64,000 bases of DNA. Origin: Phellopilus nigrolimitatus (Eukaryota; Basidiomycota; Agaricomycetes; Hymenochaetales; Hymenochaetaceae). The position numbers were made by a program, and so were the translations under genes. The notes below the pieces were generated by a model. It worked only from the letters and a program-made list of their open reading frames with translations. It did no database searches and was not told the origin of the DNA. Location of the stretch: assembly GCA_021029095.1 (NCBI GenBank), contig JAJOHG010000019.1, forward strand, positions 1-64,000. Direction: 5' to 3'. Of the stretch, positions 23,388 through 35,683 are shown piece by piece (position 1 is the stretch's first letter; the number at the start of each line of letters is the position of its first letter).

Positions 23388-24652
23388 TCAAGATTGCCAA
23401 TAGAAGCTATCGGGATTGAACGACCAGGGGGAAAGCGTGTAGCAAAAAAGAGCGACTCCGGAGAAGTATGCAAATATGATAGCTATACCGAATTAATGAC
23501 ACTTTAGATGTTTAGACAAGCAGAGAGATGACGTACAAAGTTTACGAGAAGGATGCTCCTTGAGTTCCCAAGTCAGATCAGGGAATCCCATGATGTTGCA
23601 GAACATGTGTGCAATTATGGGAACAGACACAGAGCCTGAAAATATAGATACAACGATGATGAGCGGCCATGACGAGAACGTAGACGAGAGGTTTACCCGT
23701 TCGTATGAACAAGAAGCTACATAGCCATCCAAATACAGTCGTGTAAATAAACTGAAACACTAGAGAGGGGAAGGTAAGATATGACGCCTGCGCACCAAAT
23801 ACAGACATACCAGTGCTCAATAGCGCAGTGCGCAGTGCATCCGCAGTTTTTCCTAGGCGCTTGTAGGTCTCGAAAGCATGGTGAATATGGGCTAAAAATA
23901 TCGAACAACTGTCAGCATGACTTCGAACGCGAAAAAAGAAACATCAATGAGACAAACCAGTGCCGAACCAGCAAGGAGCAACCCATATCATTGCATTCTT
24001 GCTGTATCCGGATAACTTGTACACGGAGAGCACGCACGCGCGGTATGTGATTTCTTCTGTAATGGGCGCCTTCAGAAGGGAGAAGTCAGTTTGTTATGAG
24101 AAATCTGGCTTCATAGTACCAGCTAACCATGACATGGTTGCGAAACCCTTCCCAGGTAGAAATTCGAAGTACAAAGTCTTCATGGAAGTCCCAGCTTTGT
24201 TGAAACGGCAATGTTCCACTCAAGAATGTAGCGTAAAGTGGACCGAGGAACAAAGCTGGAACGATCAGATGTGCCCTCAGCCATTCAAAAGAAGGCAACG
24301 AGAGTAGTGTCGATAGCCCGAGATGTTTTAGGGACAGATAAGTTGCGTTAGACTGTACAGGACAGACATATTTATCAGAAAGAGCTCAGAGAGATTGTGT
24401 CGAGAATACTACCGCCTCGTCGAAATTAGACTTGATAGTGAGATGAACTATAGCGCAGCATAGAATGCTGCTGAGGGATGCCATGACAGAGCGCGCTTTT
24501 ATGACAGCAGGGTCATTTCTCCATAATGGAGGTCTGGGTCGCGCGAAGAGAAGAGAAATGTATATCGACACGACATAGCTGCTTGAAATCAAACCAACAA
24601 GTCGAAGGCCATCCCAACGAGAGATTGGTGGGTCTGAAAATGAATAAGACAT
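23388..24652 (-). CDS. RCE1: CAAX prenyl protease 2 (RCE1)
   Basis: Seven exons give 304 residues: 24413-24652, 24128-24352, 23958-24069, 23811-23891, 23697-23759, 23537-23635, 23388-23482. Rce1 is an ER-membrane endopeptidase that removes the last three residues of farnesylated or geranylgeranylated CAAX proteins such as Ras and a-type mating factors. The conserved catalytic elements are visible: PITEEITYR (Glu pair and Arg, about residues 157-165), AHIHHAFE (His, about 194) and HMFCN (His/Asn, about 249-253). FQFIYTTVFGW and FLFIRTGS are also family blocks. Several hydrophobic spans fit a multipass protein, and the length is close to the yeast protein. It is followed in tandem, 258 bp away, by BTN1. 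Confidence 0.93.
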
Positions 24653-24910
24653 GAGATATCAAGCAAAGCAAACGAGAGAAAGGATAGGCAAGGAAGAGTG
24701 AGATCAGTGCAACGGATGCTTTTGTAGTCCCACAGTGGCAAAACGCGCCTGTGGCGTGGGATTTTGTCGAAACGCGCAGCTCAGAAATTATGATTCATTA
24801 TATGTAGGTTATGGTACATAGGTTAGGAATAGAAGTATATGTTAATATAAGAAAACGATAAACCCGACAACCCAGGGACGGACAGTATTTGGCGAAGAGC
24901 GAGACCGAGA

Positions 24911-27099
24911 TCATAGCTCGGAGCATAACAGCTTTCCCCTAGCTACCTGGGCGCGGCACAGTCCTATCTCGGTCGGCACAGCGAGCAGCGATGCAAGAAG
25001 TATCCCAGCCGAATCAGCCAGTCCAATCGACCCAATCTGGAACTCGCGTTCCTGTTTTACACGCTCCGCGAGAAGATGATCTGCTACCTCAGTATCCTCT
25101 CCTTGAGGATGATAATGATGTTCTTGATTAATGCGATGAAAGACGTTCACACTGTAAACATTAGGAATGACCGTAGGTATACATACATACAAGACCAAGA
25201 GAGAAAGATGGACGCACTAAGCCAACCCGCCGCATACGCCTTCTATGCTGATCAAGAGAAATACGAGGCCGACGGCAAGGCCTTCGTACTCTTCGGGAAT
25301 GACACCTGCACCAGACTCAAGTGCAAGAATGAAGAGAATCACGCTCTGGACAATAGCCGGAAGCGAAAGAAGGCGCGCAGGGAGGGGAGGAAGACCTAGT
25401 GAGATAGACGAACGGGACAAGAACACAGTTGATTGGTAGACCAGCTATTAGGAGCGAGGTGCACGAAGCGAGAAGACCAAAACGATATATCAGCGAAGTC
25501 AATTATATCGCAGTTCTACATAGCCTTCTAAGTAAGACAAGCACGCACCTGCCAAAGTGGATAATAGTCCCGGATCGAATGGATTACGAGTCGCATAATC
25601 GGGTGCTCTCTGGGTGATGGGACAGGATACACTAATGTCGGTGCAATCCCCTTTGGTAAAATACGTAAGTATCAGAGTCAAAGGAAGGAGTGTATTAAAC
25701 GAATATACCTGGTTAATCGTATACTCAAACTATTTCGAATGCGGTCAGTTCGGGAAAATAAATGTTGCCGAGCTAAAGCGCCTTACAGTATAAACACAAA
25801 CTGTTTACGAATCAGATCAGATGTCTCCATAAAAAAGATAAACGACTACTCACAAAGGGGAAGCATATACTTCAGCAGCAGTGGCCTCACGAGTCGCCAC
25901 TTGTCTTTGGCGGATAACGCTACGATGCGGCTTTGCACCGAAGTCATAGCGGCCGCAGAATCCCCTTGAACCTCATCCACCGCAGATGCCGATAGAGGTG
26001 CATACTCGGAAGGTGTAATCGCGGAGTCAGGATCAACCGATGGTGGAATGGATGATAAAACGTTCGCGTTTGGGAGGATAAACAAATAAGTCAAAGGAAT
26101 AATTAGAGGAAGAACCTGCATGGGCTGTCAGCTGCAAATCTTCTGAAGCAAGGTGCATACTTTCGACTTACAGAGGAAATTCCGACTCCGGTGCGTACGC
26201 CCAGACTTCGTACTTCCCACCAGATAAAAGCGCCCACCAGCCCTGCAGCACCGGTCCCAGACGCAAAATAACTGTTTGAAATGTTAGATCCAACTAACAA
26301 ATCTGCCCTATATTTCGTACCCAACGCTGTGCCCCGCAACAGATGTCGGATGGTACGTTGTAGACAACTGTAGAAACGTCAGCTCTCCCAGGCCTAATAA
26401 TCACAGTAAGAATCGTCAAGGTTGAAAACACATCTTCCGGTGAAGCTCACCGGATGAGAATGAAGCAAAACTAATACCCAGCAATCGCATTTCTAGCGAA
26501 TCAAACGCAGCAACGACCTATCAGAGGCATCTTCTTGAGTTATTCTTAAAGACATGAGACGCAGAAAAGTACGTACAATCATGCCGAGTGTACTCAAAAA
26601 GCAGCATCCTAACAAACGTTTCAAATAACGGATCCTTCCCTTCAAAAGATATGGCCAGCCAATCTTCGCAGCAAGCGCTGGCGCGATGTTGCAAAATGCA
26701 ATGATACCTTTCGGTGTCGAAGGAGGAACTAGGTCAAGCGCGGCGGACAGGATAATGACGTATAATACTGAACACGAGTTGTGAGGATTTTCTCACTAGC
26801 ATGTTAAAGGAAGCGTACCGTTATTGATCAGACCAAACAGAAAGAACGAAAAGCCCAAATTGAAAAGGAGCCTTCGAGACCCTGAAAGAATTTAAAGTGT
26901 TACCTCACCAGTCAGCCGAACCGCTCAGCACGATCTTACCTTTGGTATCTTCACCCGGAGACTCTCCCGTCAATAGTGCCAACTCGTCCATGTGCTCTTC
27001 GTGACGGTCCATTGCAGATTCAGATTGACGAAGCTCGATGTATTCAGACCAAGGCTCGTTGTTTCTGTCTGAGTTACGGTCGTTGGTCAGATGTAGCAT
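24911..27099 (-). CDS. BTN1: Battenin / CLN3 homologue BTN1
   Basis: Twelve exons give 506 residues: 26940-27099, 26819-26881, 26577-26767, 26451-26517, 26321-26393, 26172-26271, 25854-26115, 25787-25800, 25709-25729, 25549-25650, 25218-25444, 24911-25151. Battenin is a multipass vacuolar/lysosomal membrane protein involved in vacuolar pH and cationic amino-acid balance; its human homologue is mutated in Batten disease. Family blocks: FFLFGLINNVLYVIILSAAL, GELTFLQLSTTYHP, ASGTGAAGLVGAFIWW, RSLGVRTGVGISS and FEYTINQGIAPTL. An acidic N-terminal tail of about 50 residues precedes the first span. Exon 8 is only 14 nt and exon 9 only 21 nt. The ATG at 27099 is the first in the reading frame. It is divergent from DBP4 with 211 bp between the starts. 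Confidence 0.92.
25787..25800 (-). other. BTN1: 14-nt microexon of BTN1
   Basis: It is flanked by ACAG upstream and GTAAGG downstream on the minus strand. Including it restores the family sequence PLFCVYT-FEYTINQG; skipping it would drop residues and break the frame. Confidence 0.8.
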
Positions 27100-27310
27100 G
27101 CGCGACAGAGGCACGCCACATAGGCGCAGCACCGTCAAGAGAATAACGTGCGACGACAGTTGCGGTTAGAGGCGGCATTGAGAAACTGCCGATGTCGATA
27201 TAAAAGTCAATTTCTGACGTAACCCGAAGATTCTGAAATTTACCACAACAGCGACGTCTTCAACCTCTCCCGTCATTCTTAGGTCGTACTGGTACGTTTG
27301 TCCAAGCAGA

Positions 27311-30110
27311 ATGAGCAGGCAAGATAATGCACAAGCGGGACCATCAAGAAAGTCTTCTGCCCCTCATAAGAAGAATGCGGCAAAGAACAAGAAAATGGCA
27401 CCCAAGCCGCACAAAAAGTCAAGAGCAGCGTCCGAAGCCCAAGTTATTGAGGCTCTTGAAAAGCAAGTCATGGAATTTGTGAGTTAGCCATCCAGTTTAT
27501 AAGCAGGTTCGGACTTACAAGACATCCAGGAAGCGCCAGCAGGCTTATCTGAATTCGCTGACCTACCCATTTCCATGAGCACGAAGAAAGGCCTGAAGAA
27601 CTCGTTTTTCATCAAGATGACTGACATCCAAGCGCGTAGTGTACCCTTGTCGTTGAAGGGGAAGGATGTTCTGGGATCGGCGCGAACAGGAAGTGGGAAG
27701 ACGCTTTCATTCTTGATACCTGTGCTGGAAATGCTGTACCGAAAGAAGTGGGGCCCACAGGACGGTCTAGGAGCATTAATCATATCACCTACCAGGGAGC
27801 TTGTGAGTTTTCTCTTTATTTTCACACGGGCCTTCCCAAATGCAATGAGCAGGCGGTCCAAATTTTCGAAGTGCTGCGGTCTATTGGAGGTTATCATTCG
27901 TTCTCTGCGGGTCTCGTAATAGGCGGGAAGAACGTGAAGGACGAACGAGATCGTTTGAGCCGCATGAACATCCTCGTCGCTACGCCCGGGAGACTGTTAC
28001 AACACATGGATCAGACATTCGGCTTTGAATGTGACAACCTGCAAATGCTTGGTACGTTGTCTTACTTAAACCTCTGGCCTACTGCTAAAGCTTCTATGAT
28101 AGTGCTTGATGAAGCCGATAGGATTCTTGACATGGGGTTTTCACGCACATTGAATGCACTTCTTTCACATCTTCCGCGATCGCGCCAGACACTTCTATTC
28201 TCCGCGACGCAGACTGATTCCGTGAAGGATCTTGCCCGTCTGAGCCTCAAAGAACCAGTCTACGTGGGCGTCAAGGAAGAAGGTTCAGAGACAGCTACTC
28301 CAAAATCTCTTGAGCAGCATTACGTCGTGTGCGAGCTCGATAAGAAACTCGATATTCTGTGGAGCTTCATCAAAAGCCATTTGCAGAGTAAACTCCTCGT
28401 GTTCCTGTCCAGTGGAAAACAGGTAATCCGATTCTGACTAGACTATACGTTGCGCTGGTGCTTACTTCGTAATTGATCTGCGTTAGGTCCGCTTCGTATA
28501 TGAAACGTTCTGTAAGCTACAGCCAGGTATGCCCCTCCTGCACCTACACGGCAAACAAAAGCAGGCGACGAGACTCGCTACCTGTACGCGCTTCACGTCG
28601 ACAAAGCACAGCGTACTTTTTGCGACAGACCTTGCGGCACGTGGCCTCGACTTCCCCGCTGTCGACTGGGTGCTACAAGTCGATGCACCCGAGGACGCTG
28701 ATACGTATATCCACCGCGTCGGCCGTACCGCGCGCTATGAAAGCGCAGGCAAGAGTCTTCTTTTACTCTGCCCGAGCGAGGAGGATGGCATGCTCTCGGC
28801 TCTTCAAAAGAAGGAGATCAACATTACAAAAATCAAGATCAAAGGTAGCAAGACGCAAAGTATTGAGAAGCATCTTCAGAACTTGGCGTTTCAAGATCCT
28901 GAGATTAAGTATCTTGGTCAACGTGTATGTCGCTCGTTGTACTTTTTTGATATACCTGATTTAAGAGCATCGCGTAGGCCTTCGTATCGTACATGCGGTC
29001 AGTGTACCTGCACAAGGACAAAACTATATTTCAGGTCGACAAACTACCTGCAGAAGACTTTGCCACTTCCTTGGGTCTGCCGGGTGCACCGAAAATTAAA
29101 TTTCTCGCCAAGGAAGCCGCGAAGAAAAAGAAAAATGCCTCATACATTGTTGCGGAAGCACAGCGTGAAGCTGGACTTCCTGAACAAATAGCGGAAAGGC
29201 GAGAAAGCGATGCCGATGAGATATCTTCGGATGAGGAGGGTGAGGAGGAAGGCAACAGCCAGGTAAGACCCACAACAGCTGAAACTGAAGAACCTCAGGC
29301 GAAGAAGGTACGTCTAACAAATAGTTCTCCGCCGTAATGGTGAGACTGACTACTTTATCTCAGAACGCCATCCGCACAAAATATGATCGTATGTTCGAGC
29401 GTAGAAATCAAAACATCCTCTCCGAGCACTACACGAAGCTCATCGACCATAGCGCGGACGGCGTTGTTGGCGACGATGACGAAGACGATTTCATTACGCT
29501 CAAGCGCGCGGACCACGGATTGCCAGACTCGTTGCCCATTTCCGAGATGCTCTCGAAGCGCAAGCAGAAGATGGGGCAGTCGAAAAAGGCGATGCTCAAG
29601 CACCATGGGCTTGGAGAGAAATTACTTTTCGACGACGAGGGGCGGGCGCATCAGCTGTACGAGATGCGTGAAGTAGACGAGGAGTTTGAAGGCAAGGACG
29701 TTTTACAGGAGGCGCGCGACTTTGCGGAAGGCGAACGCGGGAAACTCAAGGAGGCAGATGTGCAGGATAAGGAAGAGGCGCGCGAGAAGAGGAAAGAGAA
29801 GAAGCGTAAGAGGAAGGATCGTGAGCGCGAAGTAAGTGGATGGTCCCCGCGACTGAACACGATGCTCAATAATATATTTCAGGAACACGACAGCGAGACC
29901 GAAGCTGGAATCCGATTTAGTCCTGGAATTGACGAGGGGCACGAAGTTCCGGACTTTGGCATGTTCCCTTCGGACCATGAGGACGAAGATGACGATGCAC
30001 CTCCGTCCAGGAAATTAAAACGTTCGCGAGTCTCACCAGAAGATAAGGGTTCCGACGCAGGAATACTTGAACATGATGAGGAACTCGCCTTGAGGTTACT
30101 TGGCCGTTGA
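27311..30110 (+). CDS. DBP4: DEAD-box RNA helicase DBP4 (HCA4)
   Basis: Eight exons give 807 residues: 27311-27478, 27530-27802, 27853-28051, 28103-28422, 28487-28924, 28978-29307, 29364-29831, 29883-30110. Dbp4 acts in the nucleolus in early 18S rRNA processing and release of U14 snoRNA. All helicase motifs are present: Q-motif region [16 protein letters not shown] (about residue 107), PTREL, TPGR, DEAD (about 216), [15 protein letters not shown] and HRVGRTAR. The DBP4-specific stretches [15 protein letters not shown] and [20 protein letters not shown] separate it from other DEAD proteins. The C-terminus is highly charged with Lys/Glu runs. Two introns (28052-28102 and 29832-29882) are each 51 bp, in frame and stop-free. 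Confidence 0.95.
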
Positions 30111-30745
30111 TATCGTGTCGCATTTTCTTCATGTGTACGATGGTGAATATATAGATGTAAGATGGCAATTGTTGTCCACATCCTTCCAGTCCAATTTAAA
30201 TCCCACGTACGCGTTTCATCATGTCAGTGTAAGTACTCGCATCCTTGTCCAAACTGGATGACATAAGTGACTGTTTCACAGTAGTAATGCAACTCCGGAT
30301 CCAAACAAAACGGGATTGCTGGGTAGGGATGTCTAATCGATACCTTCCCTGCTAGCAATCGAGACTGAATGGCCTAGTTGGCCTGTAGTCAGCGCGCTGC
30401 TTGTCGTAACAAGCATTTGAATCCTGAACAGCAGTGTGCGGCGTGTGCGCTACTGTAGCGCCCACTGCCCGTCGATCTTTCTTAGCAGAAGAGATCGGCA
30501 CTTGATCAAGAATTACTGTCTGGCATGAATTACTTACTGAAACACTAAAATTGAAAGCGGAAAATGAACGTAGATCTCTTCCACCAGCAGACAAGCGGCT
30601 GTGCGCGAATGAAGAAACGAGAAAGAGACACGACGCCGATATTAGATCCACACACATAGAAAAAAGAAAGACAAAGGGGATGATTTTACAGTGCATATTC
30701 CTCCAGGGCTCCTCTTGCCTTCTCCACACATCATCCACCATCTCA
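30111..30745. other. Convergent spacer DBP4 / zinc transporter
   Basis: Intergenic sequence between two 3' ends. No open frame with family features is seen. Confidence 0.6.
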
Positions 30746-33279
30746 TTACCCTTTCACGAGCCCAATCGTGATCTCCGCCCCGTCGTCGCGCCCTTTCGCG
30801 CCCGCGCCCAGACCGAGTGCGAGCCGACACCGCTCGTGCGCCCAGCGCGTGAGCGCGACGAGCTCACCATCGTCCGTATCGCGCCGCACGTGCAGCTCGA
30901 CCGTCACGACGAGCGCGTCCGCATCGCCCGACTGTTTGGCGGCAGAAGTGCTTGAGGGTGACGAGGAGACGGGGAACGGTGTGAGCTGCCACATGTGCGG
31001 AGCGGGGAGATGCAGGACGAGCGGATGGCGCTCGATCTGAATCAAAAAAAAAATGGATTTTTGTCAATCAGCTGGATCTAAATGTTGGAAGAGACAGTGA
31101 GACGGCGAGACGAACCTCCCGCATAACCCGCAAGAACGCCTCCATGCGCGCGCCGGGCATGCCGCGCGGTGGCGCAGTTTGGAGGAGCACCGCGCCCTGC
31201 ACGACAACGGCCGGGTACGCGATTTTGAACGTCAGGACAGCCTCGAGCGATGCGAGGAGCAGGTCGTATGCTTGGTGTTGAGACCTAATGACAGATACAT
31301 GACGACTCGTTAAAATATGAATCGCATACAATACTGAGCATGACGCACGCAGGCAGGACCAGCGCACCGCCGACTAGCGCAACGGAGAGAACGAGGGGCG
31401 CAACGGTGAATGGATTTGCGAGAATGGCGGCCGCGGGCGTCACCGGTGTCAGTCTCGAGTAGGTGTAAGTCCGAGAACGAGGGAGGAGGCGCGTGAACGA
31501 CGGAAGCTTGTGTCCGCTGGCTGTAATTCCGAAAAGCAGCAATTTCAATCCTTCGATTACTCATGCAATGAGGGAAAAGGAAAGGACGCACTTGATAGAA
31601 GTTTACTATGATTATCGTAGAACAGGCATGTACTGACGAGCGAGATGATGGTGATTATAATTAAAAATAACGGAAATTGCATGCTGCGAATGACTCGTTA
31701 GTTCTGCTCCGGAGAAAATAATATTAAGAACACAACAGAGAGACTCACCCCTCCAAACCAGTATCTTCGTCCCCGCGATGATGGTGATGCCCGTCGCCGG
31801 CGGACAAGAGTAAGTGTTCCACAGTTTCCTTGCAGACGTAGACGGAGGAGAATATTAAGTAAATAGTTTGCGCAAAGAGAAGGAGGGTTTCTATTCGTGC
31901 GTTGCTTCAAGTCAGGACAATGTAAGTCAATAACCAGCTACGCCCATAAGCAGCAAAAACACTCACCCGTAGGGTCTTCTTGTTTCTGACTGCATCGAGC
32001 GCAAGGACAGGTATGCAGGCAAAACGTGGCGCAGTGCGACGCCGAATGCGTCAAAGACTACCCAGTAGCCTAGTCCAGTGCACGCGAGCGAACCGAGCTG
32101 CTGTCCAGACACCCACAGAGCCGCCCCCAAAGTGAATTGTATTAAGGACAGAGCCATCTTATCTTTAGGCACAGACCGCGGCGTCTCTGGTGTCAATGGG
32201 GAAGGGTCGGGGCTCGTAAGCCCTACAGCTGTTCCGTTTTCAGACTGCGCCTGAACGAACGTCGACGTCGCGGGTCCAGCAGAAGAAGGAAATGGCGAGA
32301 GCGGTCTCCAGTTCTGTTCCGGGGACGTCGAGAGCGCCGCGTGCGTCGTGCCGGGATCGAGGAAGGAAAAGAAGTTGTGCGATAAGGAGTGCTTGTGATG
32401 GTGCCCCCGCCGCGTCGCCCTGGCCGCTGCCGACATGGAGTTGATGCTACTCGCGCCGTCCGAGCTGGAGCTAGTCGACGTGCTCGATATCGTGCGTTCT
32501 ACGCGACCGCCGAAGGTAAAGCCCTCGCCGAGGCGACGCAGGCCCGGCGGATCCTGCAGGCGCACGGACTGCATTTGCTTCTGCGACGGGCCTGGAGGAA
32601 TGAGCATGCTGGGGGTCTCGTCGAGGGTGATCTCGATCTCCTGCGCACCGTCCTCTGCGATCGTCGATGCAGGGAGCGAGCCCGGGCGCGGAAAGAAGAC
32701 GGAGAGGTTGCGCGAGTGGATGCGCTGGTGGTGATGGCGGCGCGTGCTCGGCGGGGACGCGGGCGGGTTTGGAAACTGCAGCGAGGCTCCGAGCGACTCG
32801 GGCGGCGACGAGGACATATTTGAAGAGGGAATACCGGGCATGGTGATCGAGCGGGTTGGGAAAGAGCCGAGGGGAGGAGGGGACAGCATCGGAGCTGCGA
32901 ATGGCGGTATGGCTCCCGATGACGACATAGCCCGCGAGTGAGAACGGGAATGAGAGTGTGAGTGTGAGAAGGACTTGCGGAGAGGAGAGGAGGGGGCATG
33001 GGACAGAGAGTCGAAGCTAGTTCGGGGGTATGGGCCAGGAGGGGGTCTGCGCGCCGGTGGATCGTCGGGCAGCACAGGGACTGAGTTTACGCGGATGCGG
33101 AGAGGCGAGCTGCCAGATTCTGGTACGCCATTGGCGACACCATTTCCACTGAAGCTATGAGATTCTGGGAAGGGAATTGGAGCTGGTTTTTGCGGCGGAA
33201 GCACTTCAGCAGCATTGACTTGAACGACCGTTTGATTCTCCTGCTCTGTGTTGTCCTTGGATGACTTTCTTCGATGCAT
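30746..33279 (-). CDS. CDF-family zinc transporter, Zrg17/ZnT6-like
   Basis: Six exons give 730 residues: 31967-33279, 31749-31904, 31592-31683, 31349-31520, 31116-31284, 30746-31036. The first 370 residues are low-complexity Ser/Pro-rich and likely disordered and cytosolic. Hydrophobic spans begin at about 385 (MALSLIQFTLGAALWVSG) and continue through ARIETLLLFAQTIYLIFSSV. A short histidine loop HHHHRGDED lies between spans, and a C-terminal domain with mixed alpha/beta character follows. The usual zinc-binding HxxxD/DxxxD pairs of transporting CDF members are not seen in the spans. This fits the Zrg17/ZnT6 branch, which works as a non-transporting partner of Msc2/ZnT5 in loading zinc into the ER and early secretory pathway. 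That assignment is an inference; a generic cation-efflux protein is the fallback. Confidence 0.78.
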
Positions 33280-33709
33280 AAGCGATAGCCAACGAGTTAA
33301 AGAGAGACTAGAGTTAAGCTGGGATACTCAGAACAGAACAGAGCTTTATTCGATGCCGACGAGTGCAGATCGAGCCGACAAGACAACTGGAAGATATCGG
33401 TCAATGGCGCGCGTCCTGCACGCTGGCACGCGCCGAGCTTCCATAAACAGCATTCGCGCGATGCGATTCTGGCCCAAATTTCATGTATAGAATGACATTT
33501 CTTACGAACAAACTACATGTCTGAAATCTACATCCAGAACCAAGATGATCGCCTACACAGTGGTACACGAATCACTTTTTTTGGCAGAATCTTAGATATG
33601 AAGGTAGAAGCACTAGGTGGGCTTCTGACAGTAAACAACCTTCTTTAAGATTTAAAAAAAAAAAAAACGGTACTCCATCCGACTTTTTTTTTTTGCCAAC
33701 TTGACACGG
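33280..33709. other. Spacer upstream of the zinc transporter
   Basis: No gene seen. Contains A-rich and T-rich homopolymers near 33653-33694, just beyond the stop of the P450 remnant. Confidence 0.5.
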
Positions 33710-34144
33710 TTACTTGGCAGAGTCTACCGCCTGCTGTACCATTTCCCGGATCTTGTCTGAGCGTGGGATGATCCTGTACTTGAAGGGCACTTCGGGTGTC
33801 TGAAGAAACGGAGTTTTGGAGAAGCAAAGCATAATAGATACACAGATATATGTATATTACCAGAAACGCACCGTATTAAACTAAACGTATCCTTCCCAGA
33901 TGGTGTGATCTGGCAGCCGTTCGTGTCGAGTGGCTTCCGGATATCGAAGGCTGCGAGAATAAATGCGACTACGAGGAACAGCTACAAAGCAAATATTGGA
34001 TTCAGTTGGAAGCGTAACAGTTACGTACTGTATTTTCTGCGAAGGCATCCTAGCGAGACATAAAAGATCCTTAAAAAAGCAAAATGTTTGTAAGCAAAGT
34101 GAACAAATCAGTATCCTATTAGAGACTGTGAACGTACGTACAGG
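33710..34144 (-). pseudogene. Decayed P450 remnant, 3' part
   Basis: On the minus strand this reads a P450 C-terminus: AFDIRKPLDTNGCQITPSGK, then after an intron-like gap TPEVPFKYRIIPRSDKI up to a stop at 33710. It matches the usual C-terminal P450 pattern in which PF..I.PRS closes the chain. The heme-loop Cys region is degenerate, reading CLARM where CxGR would be expected. It is the continuation of the fragment at 37479-37738; the two halves are separated by the hAT element. Frame between the last two exons does not join cleanly, so decay is likely. Confidence 0.7.
34137..34144 (+). repeat. Target-site duplication, left copy
   Basis: CGTACAGG directly abuts the left terminal inverted repeat and is repeated exactly at 37471-37478. 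Eight bases is the diagnostic duplication size for hAT transposition. Confidence 0.88.
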
Positions 34145-34164
34145 TAGTGTTGCCGTAGTTTGGT
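34145..34164 (+). repeat. hAT left terminal inverted repeat
   Basis: TAGTGTTGCCGTAGTTTGGT; 19 of 20 bases match the reverse complement of the right end. Confidence 0.88.
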
Positions 34165-35683
34165 CCCGAACCGATCCAAACCTGGTTTGAAGCCGAACCA
34201 AACCTCCGGTTCGGTTTCGATTCGGTTCGGTTTGATAAAATAGTAAAACAAAACCGATCGGTTTGGGCCAAATCCTGTTTCAAACCGAATATATTACCAT
34301 ATACTGTCCCGAAAGCGGCAACGACCCACGTACAGCAACGACTCGTCGGCCTCATAGCAGCTTTACAATTCACCACTTCTCTCCACATTTTTTAACATAA
34401 ACTCATAAGGTATGCTGCTATCTGTATATAAAATTTGGTTTAGAAATATCTACTTTCTGATGAGGGAAAAATGAAATACTGCACAAAAGTTCGATGATTT
34501 CTTATTTTGGAAACTGCATGTGCTCAGCCTTCGAGTTTGAGAGACGATAGCTCGAGCAAAACTTAAGCAATCATGTCGATTCTTGCTGCGATAGAGGCAC
34601 TTACATCTACAGAAAAACTTTCAGCCTTTATCTTCTTTTCCTGAAGTGAATTTGCGGCTTTATTTGCATACAAAGATGCCATTGTCCTAAGATCTGAGCC
34701 TTTGATAGCTAGCAGTGGATTGCCTGATATCTCAATACCGGTAGGTTGTCCGAGCTTGAGACTTTCAGCATATAAGTTATGCATACTATAGACTACACTT
34801 TGATTTTATCATATTTTTGGGGCTTCTAGAAGAAGTCAGGAGAGCCCATGTCTTCTCTTGTACTGAAAAGCAATGTCTCAGAAGACCGGTTTTCCCTGAC
34901 TTGTCAATCACAATTGGTGGCCTTCGCTTTTGATAAATTGAGAGATTAAGATGCTAACTTAAATTTAGAAAAAGATTGGAAGTGATCGGCTTTCATGTGG
35001 TCTCTGGAGAGCTCATTTTCATCGGCATGTTTTGGCTTCTTCGTGCTGATTTGTCACTCAAGTTCACACCTCCATGCGACACACTTTCTTTCATATTGCA
35101 AGTTATTTCTTTTTTGTGAAATGAGTACTGGGTTCTCCTGTTGCAGCTATTCTAGGATTCGATGAAATAATACACAAAGTAGCTAATCGCTATTGCCCAC
35201 CAATGATGTCGCAGTACTTTTCATTACAGTCAATTTGAGACGGCAATGTACAATGTCATATCACGACGTAGCTTGGGGTAACTCGACAGAAATAATGCTC
35301 CAGGTTGAGCGTGTAGCCAGGAAAAGGATAACAGGAGATCCCAATGTTTATGTCATACACACGTTTCCCAACGTACATGAATCATGGAGTCTAGGCACGG
35401 AAAATTCAATGCTAATTACAGTGGATGTGTTGGCATTGGTCAAAGCGAGTGTGTTGCGTTGATAGCATTGGTAGATCGATGTTCCTCTACGGCGGTGGGC
35501 CTGAGGATAATCAGATGTCGCGGCGTCGAAAAACAACGAATCAATCGACACCGGGGAAAAGGGAAGAAGTGGAGACGGGTTGAAAGAGCTGAAATCATCG
35601 TCGCAATCGTCCGCACCTTCAGGGCTATCGGTTGCGCGATCGATTCTGCTCGGTCCAGCCACTGGAGGGGGTGTCGGAAGGCG

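Noticed and set aside
28052..28102. The 17-residue segment before LDEAD as a natural DBP4 insertion
   Set aside because: It starts GTACGT and ends TAG, and its removal restores the NLQML-V-LDEAD family sequence exactly, so it is an intron.
34200..34320. GGTTCGGTTT clusters as a CRISPR-like or satellite array
   Set aside because: The words are irregularly spaced in both orientations and confined to the ends of the hAT element, so subterminal transposon repeats explain them.
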